DNA from: Varroa destructor
Lineage: Eukaryota; Arthropoda; Arachnida; Mesostigmata; Varroidae
Direction of reading: 5' to 3'
Assembly: GCF_002443255.2 (NCBI RefSeq)
Contig: NW_019211455.1
Coordinates: forward strand, 47,241,489-47,305,488
DNA: 64,000 bases
Under the pieces are notes generated by a model. It made no database searches. It was not told the origin of the DNA and saw only the letters and a program-made list of their open reading frames with translations. Below are positions 1-13,794 of this stretch, piece by piece; the stretch's first letter is position 1, and every line of letters starts with the position of its first letter. The position numbers and the translations under genes are program-made.

Positions 1-1540
1 TTAATTTGTATTTAGGTCATGTTTACCACGTTTGGATTTCACACAAGTCAATTTAAAGTGCTACGGCCTTTAGGTTTGTGTGTTTAAGTAAATTTTATCT
101 CAGTTAAGCTAAAAATTATACTGCTTACATCCGCGCTAGATCCGTGCACATGATTTTGCCTCTGACGTAAGTATCGATAGGAAATGCGTGAGGTTATTCT
201 TGCTATCATCGCAAATGATATTCTAGCAGGTGTTTGAAACGCGGCGTGCTGTTTTCCTAGGCGTTTAGAGAATGATTTAGCGGTACCCATATGGTCGTGC
301 TGGGTCCAGTACGGGTCTCTAAATCGCTCGCCTCACGTAATCTGGATCTTCTGCGGTCAGCCGATAAAATGCGTGACATACGTATTTTCGCAATCGTTTG
401 GCTGGATTCAGTAAGTTTTTGTTAACTAACAGAACTTTCAGATACTGCCGATTTTAGACAATCATTAATATTTCTCCTTAACAGATGATCATGAAAACAT
501 TGACAGTCTCGCCTTGTCTGAGGTCACCTTTTTTTTTTATGTTAATTGTTTTAGTTCATTCGCTGACGATCGTTCTGTCCATCGCATAATTTGAATTAAA
601 CTTCTGTCGTACAGCGGAGGGGGGTATAGCATGGACGTCTCTTACGCTTACGGAATGCAGGGGGCGTATATCGGGCTAAAGCATGCTGCCATCCAGCAAT
701 TGATAACGGGGCAAGGTGTTAATTTCGAATGGAGTCAAATATAGTATATAAAGGCTAGTCGATACAACGGACATGGTCCAATCTATTGCAGTTGCTGTAG
801 AAGAGACAATTGGCAAGCGTTGGTCTCAATGGGCGTCTATGTTTACCTTCTGACTGTCAAGACTGGACGACGTGTTTGCTTCGTCCCATCTTGGTGGATT
901 AGATTGGTAGTGCCGGTCTTTAAAGTTTGACCGTCCAATCAAGTTTGGCATGACAACAGCGTCTTGGTAGTGGCCCAATGCGCATGTGGCTCTGGGAATG
1001 TAGAAGTAGCGAAACGTCCAAGTTATATTAAAGCAATGAAATTTGATCATTACGAACGTTGAAATTTTGCGAGACGCAAAGGTCCTGATATGCTTCCGGG
1101 TTCTGACATGCGACAAGCTGTAAAAAGTCCTATACGACAGATTATTTCACGGAGGCCTATCGTAGATCATGCAGGGGATTTTTACTTTTTTGCAATTCAA
1201 AAATCTGTTAGATCTTTAAATAGAAGGATCTTCCTTCACGCATCTAGTGGGATCAGGAAATATATAGAAAATCATCAGCTTCTCATACTAATCATAGTTA
1301 CACAGATTAGTTATATGCTTCGACGATAATCACCGGCGTTTTATGAGGTAAATACTGTGTTTTCAGAATAGCTTCACAAAATGATCCATCGGAGGCAGTG
1401 CACCTACGCAAATAAACCTTATACAATAAGCCCATTTTTAAATATGCGCCCTACGTGCCTTACGCACCTCACAAAAGTACACACAATTCAACCACGTACT
1501 ACACCCGCATAATTTGCTCGGTCGTACGGTCCTCACTTGG
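1..1540. other. no gene recognised
   Basis: Only short open frames without domain-like composition or paired splice signals are visible here. A minus-strand frame of 68 codons at 84-290 has no recognisable feature. I see nothing that supports a gene. Confidence 0.5.
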
Positions 1541-4450
1541 ACAGCATGCCTTCTCTCTTTAACTAGCGAGCGTCAAACCTTAACGGAGACCCATGTTGAT
1601 AGCGAACCGCCAAGTAGCTGTTAAAAATCAAACAGATAGACGAGCAAACAACATCGTATCGTACTATATTGAAACACAGACACACATTAACAGTCGGAGC
1701 CTGTGGCAAGCTTGGCAAGTAACTGCGCGCTAACGTTTGATGGCCAAACATGTGACGGTCTTTTGCGGAAGGAAGTATTCGCACTCCGCCAAACGACACC
1801 GTTACCATTGACGCTGCAGTTGTGTACCGTCGCTGCCATCGACGCGGGGTTAGCCTTTCCGTAGGAGCCTCATCGTGCCGAACTTTATCAACGCACGATG
1901 CCACTACTGGGGCAATTGTGGTAACTGTAGGAAAGGGCAGGGGGCTAGGGGGCAACAACGCTACAAACAACTACAAGAAAGAGAGCAACAAGTGCAAAGG
2001 CAAATACATGCGCAGTCACGCACTTCACACAGCACACGTGCGAGCAAACGCCGAACGTTTTCGGATACGAAAACGCGCGCCGATGACATAAGATGGCCTG
2101 TTGTAGCTGGTTACCACGGCGTCGATGTCGCGCGTTCGCTTTACGCTGATCGAAGCGAAAACTAGCAACTGACACTCACGATGTTTATGAGGGAAATCGA
2201 TTAGTTACGGCGTATTACGGCGAAACCGTTACGAGTTTTGCTGCTGGCGCTAGGTCTGTTTCAGGGAAATTTTAGCCTTCGTTCCCCACGAAAGGAAAAC
2301 GAAACTGGCATCGATTGGGTAGAAATTAACGAATATAGCCAGAGCGTTGACCATACACGTGTAATAATAACAGTAGGTGTGAGAATAAAAATGCCTGTTA
2401 CAGAGAGGATAATAGAATCGAGAGCGACGCCAAAATAGAAAAGGTACGATAACAAACAACGAGTTTAAGTGGTCGATGAGTCACAGAAGTAGTTACAGCA
2501 GCGAAGTTCGATCGGAAATGCAAAGGTTATTAGTTATTCGATAAGATCGGAACTTCCGAGATAAACGTAAACCTAACGCGTTTGTCTAGTCTATAAGTCT
2601 TCACAGAAGAGAAACTATCTATAATTCTTCTTACTACTCACTATTATCATTACGATTGTTGCGTTCATTATAAAGAACATTTGAAGTGCGGTACAAAAAG
2701 CAGTCAGTGTGCAGGGAGATCTGCTAGCGTTCGCAATATTAGTGAAAAAAATAAGATTCGTTTCTGATAATTCCTATTTCTTACGGAACAAGGCTAGCTA
2801 TAAGCTGTATAAGTTCAACGATCGACAAGTTAGGACAGTTGAAAATGCACAGAATTGTTTGTTTAGTTATTACAGTTTTATTTGAACTTGTTTATAGGTC
2901 TGGTTCTCAAGACAGTTTGCCATGGAACACGAATCTGCGTGGTAACTTCATGGCAAGCAAAAGCTGCTCGTAAAAGTTCACCGTAGAATAATCAACCGGA
3001 CAGGCTTTTCCTTATTAATCACACTACGAGACGCTCTATACCAACGTTTTGTTAATGTGGGTGCGCGTTCGAAGGCTACCAACGTAATACAGTGATAAAC
3101 AGAGAGGTAACAATCGACTTATCAACGACGTATGAATCGGCTACTAACATATATGAGCAATACGTCGTGATCGAGATTTATCTGTGTCGATAACTGCGTT
3201 TTGAACTACTTTACGGCAAACGAATACTGGTTTGCCATGCTATTGTATTGTTTTGATCTACTTCATCTCACGTTAACACCTGCAACGATAACTTCCGATA
3301 ATCATATGAGCAAAACAAAGTAATCCATCGTTATCATCACTGTTACAACATTTGTTAATATTATTATCGTTGTCTGCGACCATGTTCCTGTATACCCCAT
3401 GCATATACCCCTATCTCACTGGCTGTTCCCCACCACAAAACATTTTACTAGTTGACGTCTGCCTTCATCCGCCATACCAAGACGTAACACATAAGCTAGC
3501 CCTGGAATTTGGCAACAGGGCAAGTGTCGCGCAGCGGGGAAACAGAGCAAGCGTACGTCGGCGCAACCAATCCCAGCCGAGTCGATCGGCATAATGAACC
3601 AGATTGCTGCTGGCGACGTTAGTCGGATCGAACGAACCGAAGGAGGACGGGAGAGAAGGGGGCATCCTTGGTCGTTCTTAGCTTTACCCATGTGGATGGG
3701 GCAGTCGGTATTAATGCTGTTAAGCACACTTTGTATTTGGCATACAACAATGGCGTGGTCTGGAGTGCCGTGAGCCGCTGCCGACGCTCGCGTCAATGGG
3801 TGACCCATAAGTGATGATCCATTGATCACAGCAAAACTGTCATTGCCTCTCGGTGTACAGGATCACAAATGGACGCTAACGCACGCTACGAGGCAGAAAG
3901 GCAGGCGGGTGATCGGGCAGTCGTATTGAACGCTCGTGAATCCAACTACTTTTATAACTACTAGTTCTAGTACTGATAATATTGGTGCTACCGTTAATGG
4001 CAACGCGAAGGGAACATAGGTCGTCGTTGTCTTCGACGAAGAAAAGTCTGCAGCCACTGGGTTCGGGAGCGCCACGAGCCCCTCCCGTGAAGGGCGAGGG
4101 TGACTATGAGCGGCGTAGTTGTTTGACGATGCTAACGCGACTAGGTCTGCCGAGGCGAGGAGCAACTGCCGCAGCTGAAACGGCAGCTAGCTAACATCGG
4201 CTACGAGACCCGGAGCAAGTGCGCCATCTGCAGCTGCCGTAACTCGTCGGGTGCTCACGACATCGCTGCATAGCGATCCGCGCGCCACTTCTAGCGGAAA
4301 CTAACGAAAGCCACCGATCGCTATCGATTTTCGGCTACCTGCTAATGGTTCTTGTAGGCTGATGGTGGTTGATTCGGAGTTTTGCAGCGATGCTGCTTGG
4401 AGCGTGCTACCTTGCGTCAGCAACCTTGTTGCTCGTCGGAGATTCCTGAA
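1541..4450. other. GC-richer block with open frames on both strands, no gene established
   Basis: This block is visibly richer in G+C and CpG than the AT-rich flanks. It has overlapping open frames on both strands (for example 1563-1970 minus, 1875-2165 plus, 3416-3829 minus, 3863-4165 minus), none with a recognisable domain. A small hairpin at about 2057-2076 has 8-base arms CGTTTTCG/CGAAAACG and a 4-base loop. The block could be a promoter or CpG-type region, or could hold exons of an unrecognised gene. This is composition seen by eye, not a measured GC profile. Confidence 0.3.
4145..4273 (+). CDS. possible terminal exon of unknown gene
   Basis: A 42-residue open frame begins directly after an AG (4143-4144) and ends at TAG 4271-4273. 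It reads with charged, helix-like composition (EEQLPQLKRQLANIGYE) followed by a cysteine cluster (KCAICSC). It sits in the GC-richer block. No upstream exon with a matching donor was found, so this is an exon-like island rather than a gene call. Chance is a real alternative because the block has open frames in several registers. Confidence 0.18.
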   Translation, partial: VCRGEEQLPQLKRQLANIGYETRSKCAICSCRNSSGAHDIAA

Positions 4451-5535
4451 GGCCCCTTAGGGGCTTCGTTGTGGTACCTTCGCCCTATACGCCTGACAGA
4501 TTGGTCGCAGATAAAGAATAGAGCACGGTAAACAGAAGTAGGAAAATTCGTCGAGAAGTTGGTGTGAGCTTTTGAGTAGTACATAGATCTGCTTGACGAT
4601 CAGGTTCGTAGGTTCGTGGAACAACGTTTGCGTTGGATTGGATTTCTGTAGAGAAGTGTGACCTTTAAAAAAACACCCTGGAAACACAGTTAGCGTTTCT
4701 TCTATCTCCTACGTTGTGACTGTCACCTGCCTCTTAAGTCGTGTCTAACTAACTATGTTTCTCCAAAGTGCTTAATGTGCGAGTAAATTATTTAATCGTA
4801 TACGTAGCTAGTGGGATGTGAAACATGTGAACGTGATTGCATTGAGTCCCACCGAGGTCCTAAAGGGTGCAGCAAGTGTGGACCTTCCCAAAATCAAGGA
4901 ACACTCGTTACGGTTTAGGCCATTTTGGATTAATCGAATAACTCGGTGTTAAGGGTATCTTCAATACACCACCATCTGGCTTGTGTGCATTTTTTGAGAA
5001 ATACGAGTAAATCAGATTTTTCTAAAGCGTGTAGTCCAGGTGAGCTCGTCACTGAATTCATTTAGACCGTACGCAACAAAAACTACGGATTAACAAAGGT
5101 CATGACAAACTTCTAGTGTCGCAAAAGAAACCACAGATTTTATTTGAGGTAAGTAGTTGATGTTGACGAACAAGTGCTTACGGCCACAGGTTATCAGACC
5201 AAATTCAAGGCCATATAGATACAGCTGGATGGCATGAAATGCCCCGGATACAAGGTACGTTCACCATTTGCTCTAAATAATAAATCGACTGAATGAATAT
5301 TGTTGTATTCAATAGGTTCAAGGGATGTATCGCCCCTCAAAACTTGAATCTGCCGTCTCTGGCGTTTTTCACCTAACGACCCAACTACCCCAACTGTCCA
5401 CTCCATATTAGTAGTCATGTATTAGCAGCGTCAGAATTGGCATTGACCTGGTTCAGTTCTATTCTTTTCAAAAAGGTTTCTTCCAATTCGAAAGAGCACA
5501 GATCCCATGTGCATGATTCCTAACATCGAACACTA

Positions 5536-5563
5536 GGCCAAAAGCGAAAATTCGCTTTTGGCC
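5536..5563. repeat. perfect inverted repeat (hairpin)
   Basis: Arms GGCCAAAAGCGAA (5536-5548) and TTCGCTTTTGGCC (5551-5563) are perfect reverse complements, 13 bp with a 2-base centre. No gene lies nearby. It could be the core of a palindromic element or a cruciform. There is no poly-T tail to suggest a Pol III terminator. Confidence 0.8.
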
Positions 5564-7770
5564 AGCACTAACATTTTTGCTATACTCACCTCCCACCCTG
5601 TATCTTTGACGAGAATAGACTAATAGGTTTGAAGACGATGGCCACCCTTCTCACCTCACCTTAAACCGAACAGCTGATAGATATAACACTCCCACTTGGA
5701 AACCCCTACACACGCACTGGCTATATGTCACCGGTGAAGCATTATCATGCTATGACAGCAAAGGCTAAACCCCAGCTTATGGCCACTTATAGAATCCCGT
5801 TACCACTAGCAGTATTCGCTGGCCAACAGTATTGAAACTGATTGAAGTTCTTGCTTAAACACGATGCTGATGATGGCATATGAAAGGGAAGGCATCGTTA
5901 ACATAAAGAAGAAAGAAACATGGCACTATTTACTACGACAAACATGTTCCTTCCATCTGTACCGTTGCACCGCCAAGTTGGACCATTGCCACTATGAGCT
6001 CTTTATTCCGAAGCTAACGATTTTAGTGCAATAAGATGCCCCTGGCTCACTGGCTAAGGCCGGACGTCGCGTACTAAAACAAAAGCGACAAATCTTGGCA
6101 AAACTGGCCCCCGCTTGTTTTACTCCTCGGTCCGGTTGTTTGCTCATTTCATTGACACAGCTGGCTGGAAATGCAGCCGTGAGAAGAAGTCTAACCACCT
6201 GTTCAGTAGCAGCCCGATGCACCCTAGCTTACTATCATACACGACGCGTAACGACGTCAACTGAAGCGTGTGTACGCGGGGCTGACGACAGTAATCATCT
6301 TGAGGATAGCCGTAAAGGCCTGGATAACGTTGTCCCCGGTGACTTCAATCGGACTTTTGTGAAGACGCGCCCATAACTTTGTGAAAACATCGTTTACGAT
6401 GAGTATTCACCAATTACAGCTTGGCGGTGAGGCTATTTCGGCGGGGCGAATTTCAGATAATATTATTATGGTATTACCTATTGACCTATCGATGCCAATC
6501 ATTCGTTTGCATGTGGGCTTGACGTGGGGATAGGTATAATGGACAAGGCAGGTTAGGGCACCGTAATGGTGGTACGTTCTAAATAAATCGTTCAGGAAAT
6601 CACAAGTCAAATTGGAACGACCAACTTTTTACCTGAAGCTAACGGCAGCAGTAACCGTAAAACTAGAAACGTTTGGATTCGTGAGTCTCAGTTGCGCAAA
6701 ACGTCGAGTTTAGAAAAAGCTGGTAGAGTGCGTTTCGTCTGATCTGATCAGATCTTTTTGTGGTAAGAGTTGACGGGTAATCTATTGATTTTTAAAGCAT
6801 GTATACTTAGTATATTGGTGATGGCCACATCGCAAGCATTGTTTATTGAAACTTTATACCGTGTAAATCAGTCTTCCGATTTTGATGCTTCAGCAGCAAA
6901 TAAAGCAGCGGGTGTTAGTATCCAACACGTTTAGCCTGCATACCTCTTCAGTTGTGCTATTTAAAACGCGTCAAAGGCAATTACCCTTCAATAGAGCCGA
7001 ACCATATCGGCAGTCTGCTGATTGTTGATATGGATGGGGCTGTTTGAATTATGCCGCCAAAGTAGCCTTGCAGAAAAGTAATTTCTAGCATTCAGGTGCC
7101 ATTTACGAACGCGTACTAGAGCGTCAATTGGGAACTATTAATAACTATTAATAGAGCGTTATGAATCAATCGATGAAGCATCTACACGTTGACTCCTATG
7201 TATTCATCGCCTTGTGGTGCGTATCTGAATCTTTTCGTAACGCTGCAAACGGGACTAAACATGATCGACGATCATTGATTTTCGAAGCACCGCCGTGCCT
7301 ATTGGATAGGGCCCTATACTTTCGATAGCAAAATCTCGTGCTTCGATTTACGATAGCATTGCAGTGACAAGGTTAACACTGGTTATCCCTGAAGTCGAAA
7401 ACCGGTGGAGTATTGATAGCAATCGTTTGATCACCGGTAGAATCTAACTCTCTTTCTAGATTAGACAGCATTTACGGGACGTTTGAGTACGCTGCATGAA
7501 CACGCTCAGTCTCCGTACTTCACGTCTGCTTTAAAGTTCCTTAGTTAGTCTTCTCGCAAAACATCGACGTTGAAGTTTTGCGCTATATATCATTAGCCCT
7601 ATTTATTTCTAGTTCGACATTCGCTAGTGAAATAGATCAGAAGTTTTTCAAGGCCAAGCCCTTTAATGGCGGATGGTTCTCATAGTACAGTTTGTCTACT
7701 TGATAGAAGTGCAGGCAAGAAAGATGCTTTGCCGGACGATTCAGATGACTTGTCTAATTAATTTGACCAA

Positions 7771-7788
7771 GCCAGCCAGCCAGCCAGC
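7771..7788. repeat. GCCA tetranucleotide tandem repeat
   Basis: About four and a half uninterrupted GCCA units in intergenic DNA. Confidence 0.85.
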
Positions 7789-7938
7789 GACGGATAGGCA
7801 ATAAACAAAGTAATTTACGCGGCGTCTATCCAATACGTGGAACTAGAAATAGTGCACTTTTTAGCCGCTAACGCTCAGCCCCTTTGTGGACATGTGGCAC
7901 TCTGGTTTAGAGCTGCTGTTCGACTTCTTTAAACTGAC

Positions 7939-7957
7939 AAAAAAAAAAAAAAAAAAA
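7939..7957 (+). repeat. poly-A run
   Basis: Nineteen consecutive A. No target-site duplication or retroelement body was recognised beside it, so it may be a simple mononucleotide repeat. Confidence 0.8.
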
Positions 7958-8046
7958 GAATATATCGACTGCACTCGTAATATTTCGCTCGAACATTCGA
8001 CGGCTATAAAAATCAAATGCTATATTTATCTAATACATACACCTAC

Positions 8047-8080
<34 letters not shown>
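8047..8080. repeat. compound (AT)n(GT)n microsatellite
   Basis: Eight AT units (8047-8062) run directly into nine GT units (8063-8080). Confidence 0.9.
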
Positions 8081-9816
8081 ATTAAATATAAGGAAAAAGT
8101 CTCCTGATCGTTAGAGTTTTCATTTGACATTAACTAAGTCTCAGATATGAAATGAACTCCTGCCAACTATTAAGCGACCATTGCTTCACCGCATATATAT
8201 AGCATATTTTCTGAATACAGAAATTCAATATCGTCTTTTTGTCCGATATATGCATTCTATTAAGATATTCACTGACCTGCTACTAACACCGGCTGTCACC
8301 TCACTCCGTCGCTGAATGGGGTAAAAAAACATCTTAACGAGAACAAAGTTTTTCTCTCTGGATAGTATCACGTCTTCTGATAGGTCGCATGAACTCGTAT
8401 CACGTACGGCCCATAGCAATGGCATGAGCGAGGTTTTGTGGTTGATTGCGTCATCACGTATCGGCAAGCGTCACCGACACCCCGTTCATCGGTAACAAAA
8501 AAAAAGAAAATCATTTGGCGAAATCATGCGAGTAGGACAAGAAAACAGTTCAACTATAGCCGTTGGTGTTAGCAAGGCATAGAATTCCCCCTTACACAAA
8601 AGGGCCGGTGGGTATGAATAACCCCAGGTTCAACAATGCCAGACAGGCCTGCCCACTTTGAGGCCATTAAATATTTCGATGACCTTCCATTGCTGTATAT
8701 GTTGGGGCCCGGATGATAATCTTTGACTGTCAGGCGATAAATATAATGATATTATGTCAATAGAGTTTCGATACGAAACGACGACGGCGTGGAACAGATC
8801 TGTGTCTTTGTGAATGAGTTAGCCAGCCAAAAAAGCTGACTACTGATGGACGGGCCTTGGCAGCAGGCGAAATCTTTTCATTGGCTATATGATTTTTATA
8901 TATTTACTGGTTGATTTGAATTCTGATCATGTATCATGCGCCTGTTCCAGGACTTAGTGCGATTCTAGTCGAATGCACGTGTCGTGTCAGACGAAGTAAA
9001 TCGCTTTATTCGTACACTTTCGTGGCTCTTTTTTCGGAAATCGCTAAGCTACGCTTGTGTGGTATACAAAGTATGTTAAGATGGCGTTAAATACTATGAA
9101 CGTTATCGAAAGATCGACACCGTATACGTCCAACTTGAGATGCTTTTGACAAATACATATATTTAACATATAATATATAAAGAAAAAAAGAGCATGCACT
9201 CAATCTGAGCCTGGCTCCAATTCGACTTTTTTTCAGTCTAATCTAATTTTCAGTTCCCTTCCATAATATTTCTAGCGTTGAATTATGACGTCGTAGTAAT
9301 TATAATCCGCTTTCTAACTTAAACTAACACGTGCCCTTTTCAGACACAGCTGTAACTGTTAGCAAGTATTTGCTGTTTTTTACTCGTCTTTTATTATTTA
9401 TTTACTCTTATATATTGTTTGTACTCTGTACTTGTGTCGTTACTAATTAAAATATTAATAGATAACTTGATCACAGAATATCTCGTGTGCTCTCCACCTT
9501 CATGCATCCAAGCTTCTCCGCGCGTCGTTCCTGCCTCCAACTCCTGACCATGTCCGCCATAAAGAACACGAATTAAGCGTTTACGTTGTCTTTTAACGCA
9601 AGTTGACGCTAAAACCAGCTTGGTCCAAGGCGTGTTTCGTTCGGGACACTCGACCTTGGCTGGCGCCCAAAATTTCGTTCGATAGCAGCGAAATCGCGGT
9701 CGTATTTTTAACAGCAAAACGTATTAACGGCGTACGTAATGACAGCTATCCTAGCGGGATCGTAGAAGGATAAGTTACAATCAAGTTCGTTCATTTTCCA
9801 GATTTTGCACCGTGCG

Positions 9817-9840
9817 GACCGTGCAGATACCTGCACGGTC
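9817..9840. repeat. 10-bp perfect hairpin upstream of a small cysteine-rich frame
   Basis: Arms GACCGTGCAG (9817-9826) and CTGCACGGTC (9831-9840) are perfect complements with the loop ATAC. It lies 15 bases before the ATG at 9856. If the small frame is transcribed, this would be a stable leader hairpin. Confidence 0.75.
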
Positions 9841-9855
9841 GGAACAAATCATACA

Positions 9856-10035
9856 ATGCCTATTGAAAGAAAAAAAAATGTTAAATACTCCCAATTTTCA
9901 AAAACATTTTATACATACGTTGATGAATTGGATCACATAGAATGCGAGCGTTGTAGTAAACGATACGTAACCACACAATGTGGGTGCATAAAAATTGTTA
10001 TTTATAAACAAACTATATGTCATTGGTGTGATTAA
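9856..10035 (+). CDS. possible small cysteine-rich protein (59 aa), unknown
   Basis: An ATG-initiated frame of 59 codons ends at TAA 10033-10035. Cysteines at residues 30, 33, 42, 44, 55 and 58 form C-x2-C, C-x-C and C-x2-C groups, the kind of spacing seen in zinc-ribbon or zinc-knuckle modules. The N-terminal third is Lys-rich. An acceptor-like pyrimidine tract ending in CAG lies at about 9793-9801, so this could be the last exon of a longer gene or a small stand-alone ORF. I recognise no family. The frame is short, so chance is possible, but the paired cysteines make it worth recording. Confidence 0.25.
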   Translation: MPIERKKNVKYSQFSKTFYTYVDELDHIECERCSKRYVTTQCGCIKIVIYKQTICHWCD

Positions 10036-13000
10036 ATACACGCTTAACAACACTGATTTGGGTGTCTGTTTTAGCTGGACGATGTGGCTTGTTGTCGTCG
10101 TCTCGTGCGTAACTTTAAGACGCCAAGTTACTTCACAGTTTCCAAACCAGTAATCCCTATGGTCCCAACAGTTAAAGACTAAGCTCTAAGACTAAAAATT
10201 CTACAGAGCATTACCACGTATAGAACCATCTCAACTTCAGCTGGTATTACAGGACCCTAACAGAATAGCTAAGGGTGCCTGATAACAATAGCCAGGCTAG
10301 TACCGCACTACGTACACTCGTCGGATTGGCTATCGTCAGCAGTCATTTCATTCGGATACGTTTTTCTTCGGATACAGATTTGCCGATCCTCGAAACAAAT
10401 ACTGCTCATTAATTGATTCGATGTTTTACCTTGATGAATACCTTCAACAACGTATATCTCTCCTGGTGTATCTACTAAGTTGTAACTATAATTACGTGAA
10501 ATGCGGCCGCCGTCGCTAACGCAGTGACTATTCAGAATTGCATTTTGCCAACTAACGTCGCAGGGCGACCTGCTGGTGCCATAGTGAGTGTCGTTTGTGG
10601 TTTAATTGTTACCACTTTTACGTTCAACAAAAAGAAAAAACAATCTTCGGCGGCCGCTCGTTCGGTCGACGATTCGTTACCATTAGGACAGTTAGTATCT
10701 GCCTGTTAGATATAACGAAGACGCTGTGTGCATGTAACAGATATATATATATATGGGCGGAAAGCTGGTCCACTGTTACAAACAGATCTGTCAAAGCTCC
10801 TATCTGCGCCGAAACATTCTCTGTAAGTTAACGGAAAAACAATGTGTCCAAAGACGTTTATTTCGTACCGAAGTGCTGGCTGATGGAGTGAAGTTTGCCT
10901 CATTGTTGTATAGAAACAACGGTAATATAAAAAGAAATATCGGAAATGCCTCGAATATTTCCTGCTAGATGTTACTGGGCAAATAAGGGCAAACTGTTGC
11001 CCCAACTGAAGGCATAATTTTGCTAAGTAACGAATTATTATAATAAAAGCAGTAAACTGCGGGTCGCCTGCGGGTGGTATTTATGGGAAGGAAGCGCACG
11101 GAACGGTTTCTACGGGAACTTTTATTAGAAACACAGACGAAAAATACGTACGTTTAATATTTTGTCTAGCTGGGCTAAAAATATTTAGATGGTTAAAAAC
11201 TAGCAATTTTTTTTTTTGAATTTAGAACCAATTTGTCAGTTACTTTTATTGCAGGCCTCTCCTTTACATCAATCGCTCATTTTTTTTATTATTATTGTGT
11301 TATGCAATAGAATGCCGACTGCCGTTTCACTGCTCCGTTTAATGCTTGATTTTGAGTAAGTCCAGCTATAATTATAATTTACTATCTACTAATTTACTAT
11401 GCGTGGTAAAATGCTGGCCGTCTTCCAATTGCTAATTTCGCATGTTCCATCTACTCACCTATTGGGTCTAAATAAACGATAACTAATAATTTTGGAAAAA
11501 TGACAGAATAGGAAATTTAGTTGCTAAAAAATGCGTTCACGGTTTAATTAGATGCTTAATTAATAGTAGTAGATAGGCTTATTTACCTAGTCCGAGTTTG
11601 TTTACAGGTATGAGTTGTCCGTTTATACATTACACTCTGAAACCTAGTTCAAGTTAAAATTCACACGAATCAAAGTTGGATAATGAAAAGTTCCGTAAAA
11701 GAACGTACGAATACGAAATAACAATGTCACGAGCATACCTGCTTCTGTTCTCCTTAGAAGTACGTTTGACAAATGCCATCTTCTAATGATCGAGTCCGCG
11801 TTGTCTTGCATAATCGAAATGGAACTTCCATTATGCTCAAAGTCTACTATTCAGATGAATATATATCATACGTAATTCTTTGATCAATGATGCGGTTTTT
11901 TCTTTAGAAGCACGGTTCCCCCTTTACGCTGCTTCCTCGTTTCCAAGATCCTTCATAAAATTTACTTATCATCCCATTTTACTTTTAATAATGATAACAA
12001 TCATCGACGGCCTAAAATTAACTTCTAACGACGTGAGTCCGGCTCTTATTGCCCATTTTTTCTTAGTTCGCCGGAACAATATGTCGGTTATTTCCCTGAT
12101 TACGTTACACTGAGCATCGTCTTAAACTGAAGTCTCCTCTGGCGTCATGCTCAACGGTTCACTTCACTATAACGCCTTTCGTGCGCCGATTTCTACCAAA
12201 AGCACCCAGCAGACCTCTACCTTGTCCCGCCCCTGACTTTGTCACGGATCTGCCACGTTGATGAGCGTCTAGCTTATCTTCTTCGGTCATTCATTGTTAA
12301 TAGTTTTATTGACAGTAGATTTCTTCGACGTATCTATTTTGAAGCATCCCTTCACCCAGGATGGATCTGAGCCGTCCGGCTTTGCCCCCAATGTATCAAA
12401 TCATTCACAAGTGGGTTCTTTTTGCCGAACAGTTACAATGGATTGTCTACGCGGAGATCTGCTTTTTGACGTCGAACGTCTTGGGTAATGTAACCAGCAT
12501 GGTATGAAGGCTTTGGCGGAAGGTATAAAGCTTACTGCTACTGACTGTTTCAAGACGAGCAGCTACTGAAAGCGAAATAAAACGTGGTCCGAATTCTACT
12601 CTATCTGTGATATGTTATTATTGTTCATCACGTTGTTATTGTTATTACGATGTCCCTGTAGGATCTAGTGGGACCGCGAACTGCCCAAAACTAAGAACCG
12701 TTCGAACGTTGCATTGCATTCTAAATACGAAATAAAAGACCTGTCTCGCACGATCCTCTGCCGTCACACCGAACGATATCTGTATATTTATCGTGCTACA
12801 GCTTGAACTAGACGAAGGTTACCTTAAATATTCCTATTTTCCCAAATATAAATAAGCGATGAGAAAAAAATTACCGTAGAAAGTAGACGGTGTAAAAGAC
12901 CACACATGTCGATATCGGTGCTATTTGCTGACATTGTTGTTGTCACGGACAGTGTATAATAGCTACTTCACGAAATCTATACAATCGTGTTAATATGCAA

Positions 13001-13790
13001 CGGGCAAAAAAATCGCTAATATGATGCATATTAGCTATTTTTTTTAAAACAATAAACACTTTATGGCGGTCAGACATTTTGGGGTCTTGAACGTTGGTCG
13101 CAGTGAATTGCTTTTTCGAAAAGTTAACGTATAACACAGCGTTGCCTTAGTAAGAACGGCTGTACAGACTGAATTGTACTTGTCTGTTATACCTGATCTT
13201 ATCACAACCATTCAATATCTAATTCGGTCGATTAGGCCTAAATCACTTGGCATTTCCCATAGCTCATTTAGTTGACCCGATAGTGGACACGCTTAATTCG
13301 CCATATGGATATTAGTCATTTTTTTAAAAGATATTTTGGTTACTTTTCTACTAACTTTTTATTCGGGTGTTTCGTTTTTTGTGCGGACAAAATATATTTA
13401 ATGGTGTATATACACATATCTTATCTAGCTGTTCACATCTACGAAGGTATATGATTTCATATGGACTATCCCTAGCGTCTTTTGTGATGGGTAGCTGCCC
13501 CATGCCATAAAAACAATTTAGTATAAATAGGACAGGTTATTTTCGAAAAATGCTTGTTGATTGGCCTGTTCGTAACGCTTGTTTTACGAAGATATAAACA
13601 CGCGAAGCGAAGACGCTCCATGCATCTATTCAGTAACTCTATCTACTCTACAATGTTATCGACTTGTAACAATCTAATGCGTGAGCGCATGCTCGCGAAA
13701 TGCAGAAATAATCATGACGACACCTATTCAATGAAATTAGGCACTAGGCAGTTGTAGGCCGAATCCGGCTGACACTAAAATTGAATTGCC
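10036..13790. other. no gene recognised
   Basis: AT-rich DNA with short open frames on both strands and a short TA tract at 10741-10754. No domain-like frame or convincing exon pair was found. Confidence 0.5.
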
Positions 13791-13794
13791 ATTG

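Larger units (their letters stand above)
4451..9780. other. no gene recognised; hairpins and microsatellites only
   Basis: This AT-rich stretch has only short, featureless open frames. It holds a perfect hairpin (5536-5563), a GCCA tandem (7771-7788), a poly-A run (7939-7957) and an AT/GT compound microsatellite (8047-8080). A GATC-rich palindrome lies near 6725-6740. Nothing supports a gene. Confidence 0.5.

Noticed and set aside
1563..1970. 135-codon minus-strand open frame
   Set aside because: No domain features and it overlaps plus-strand frames in the GC-richer block.
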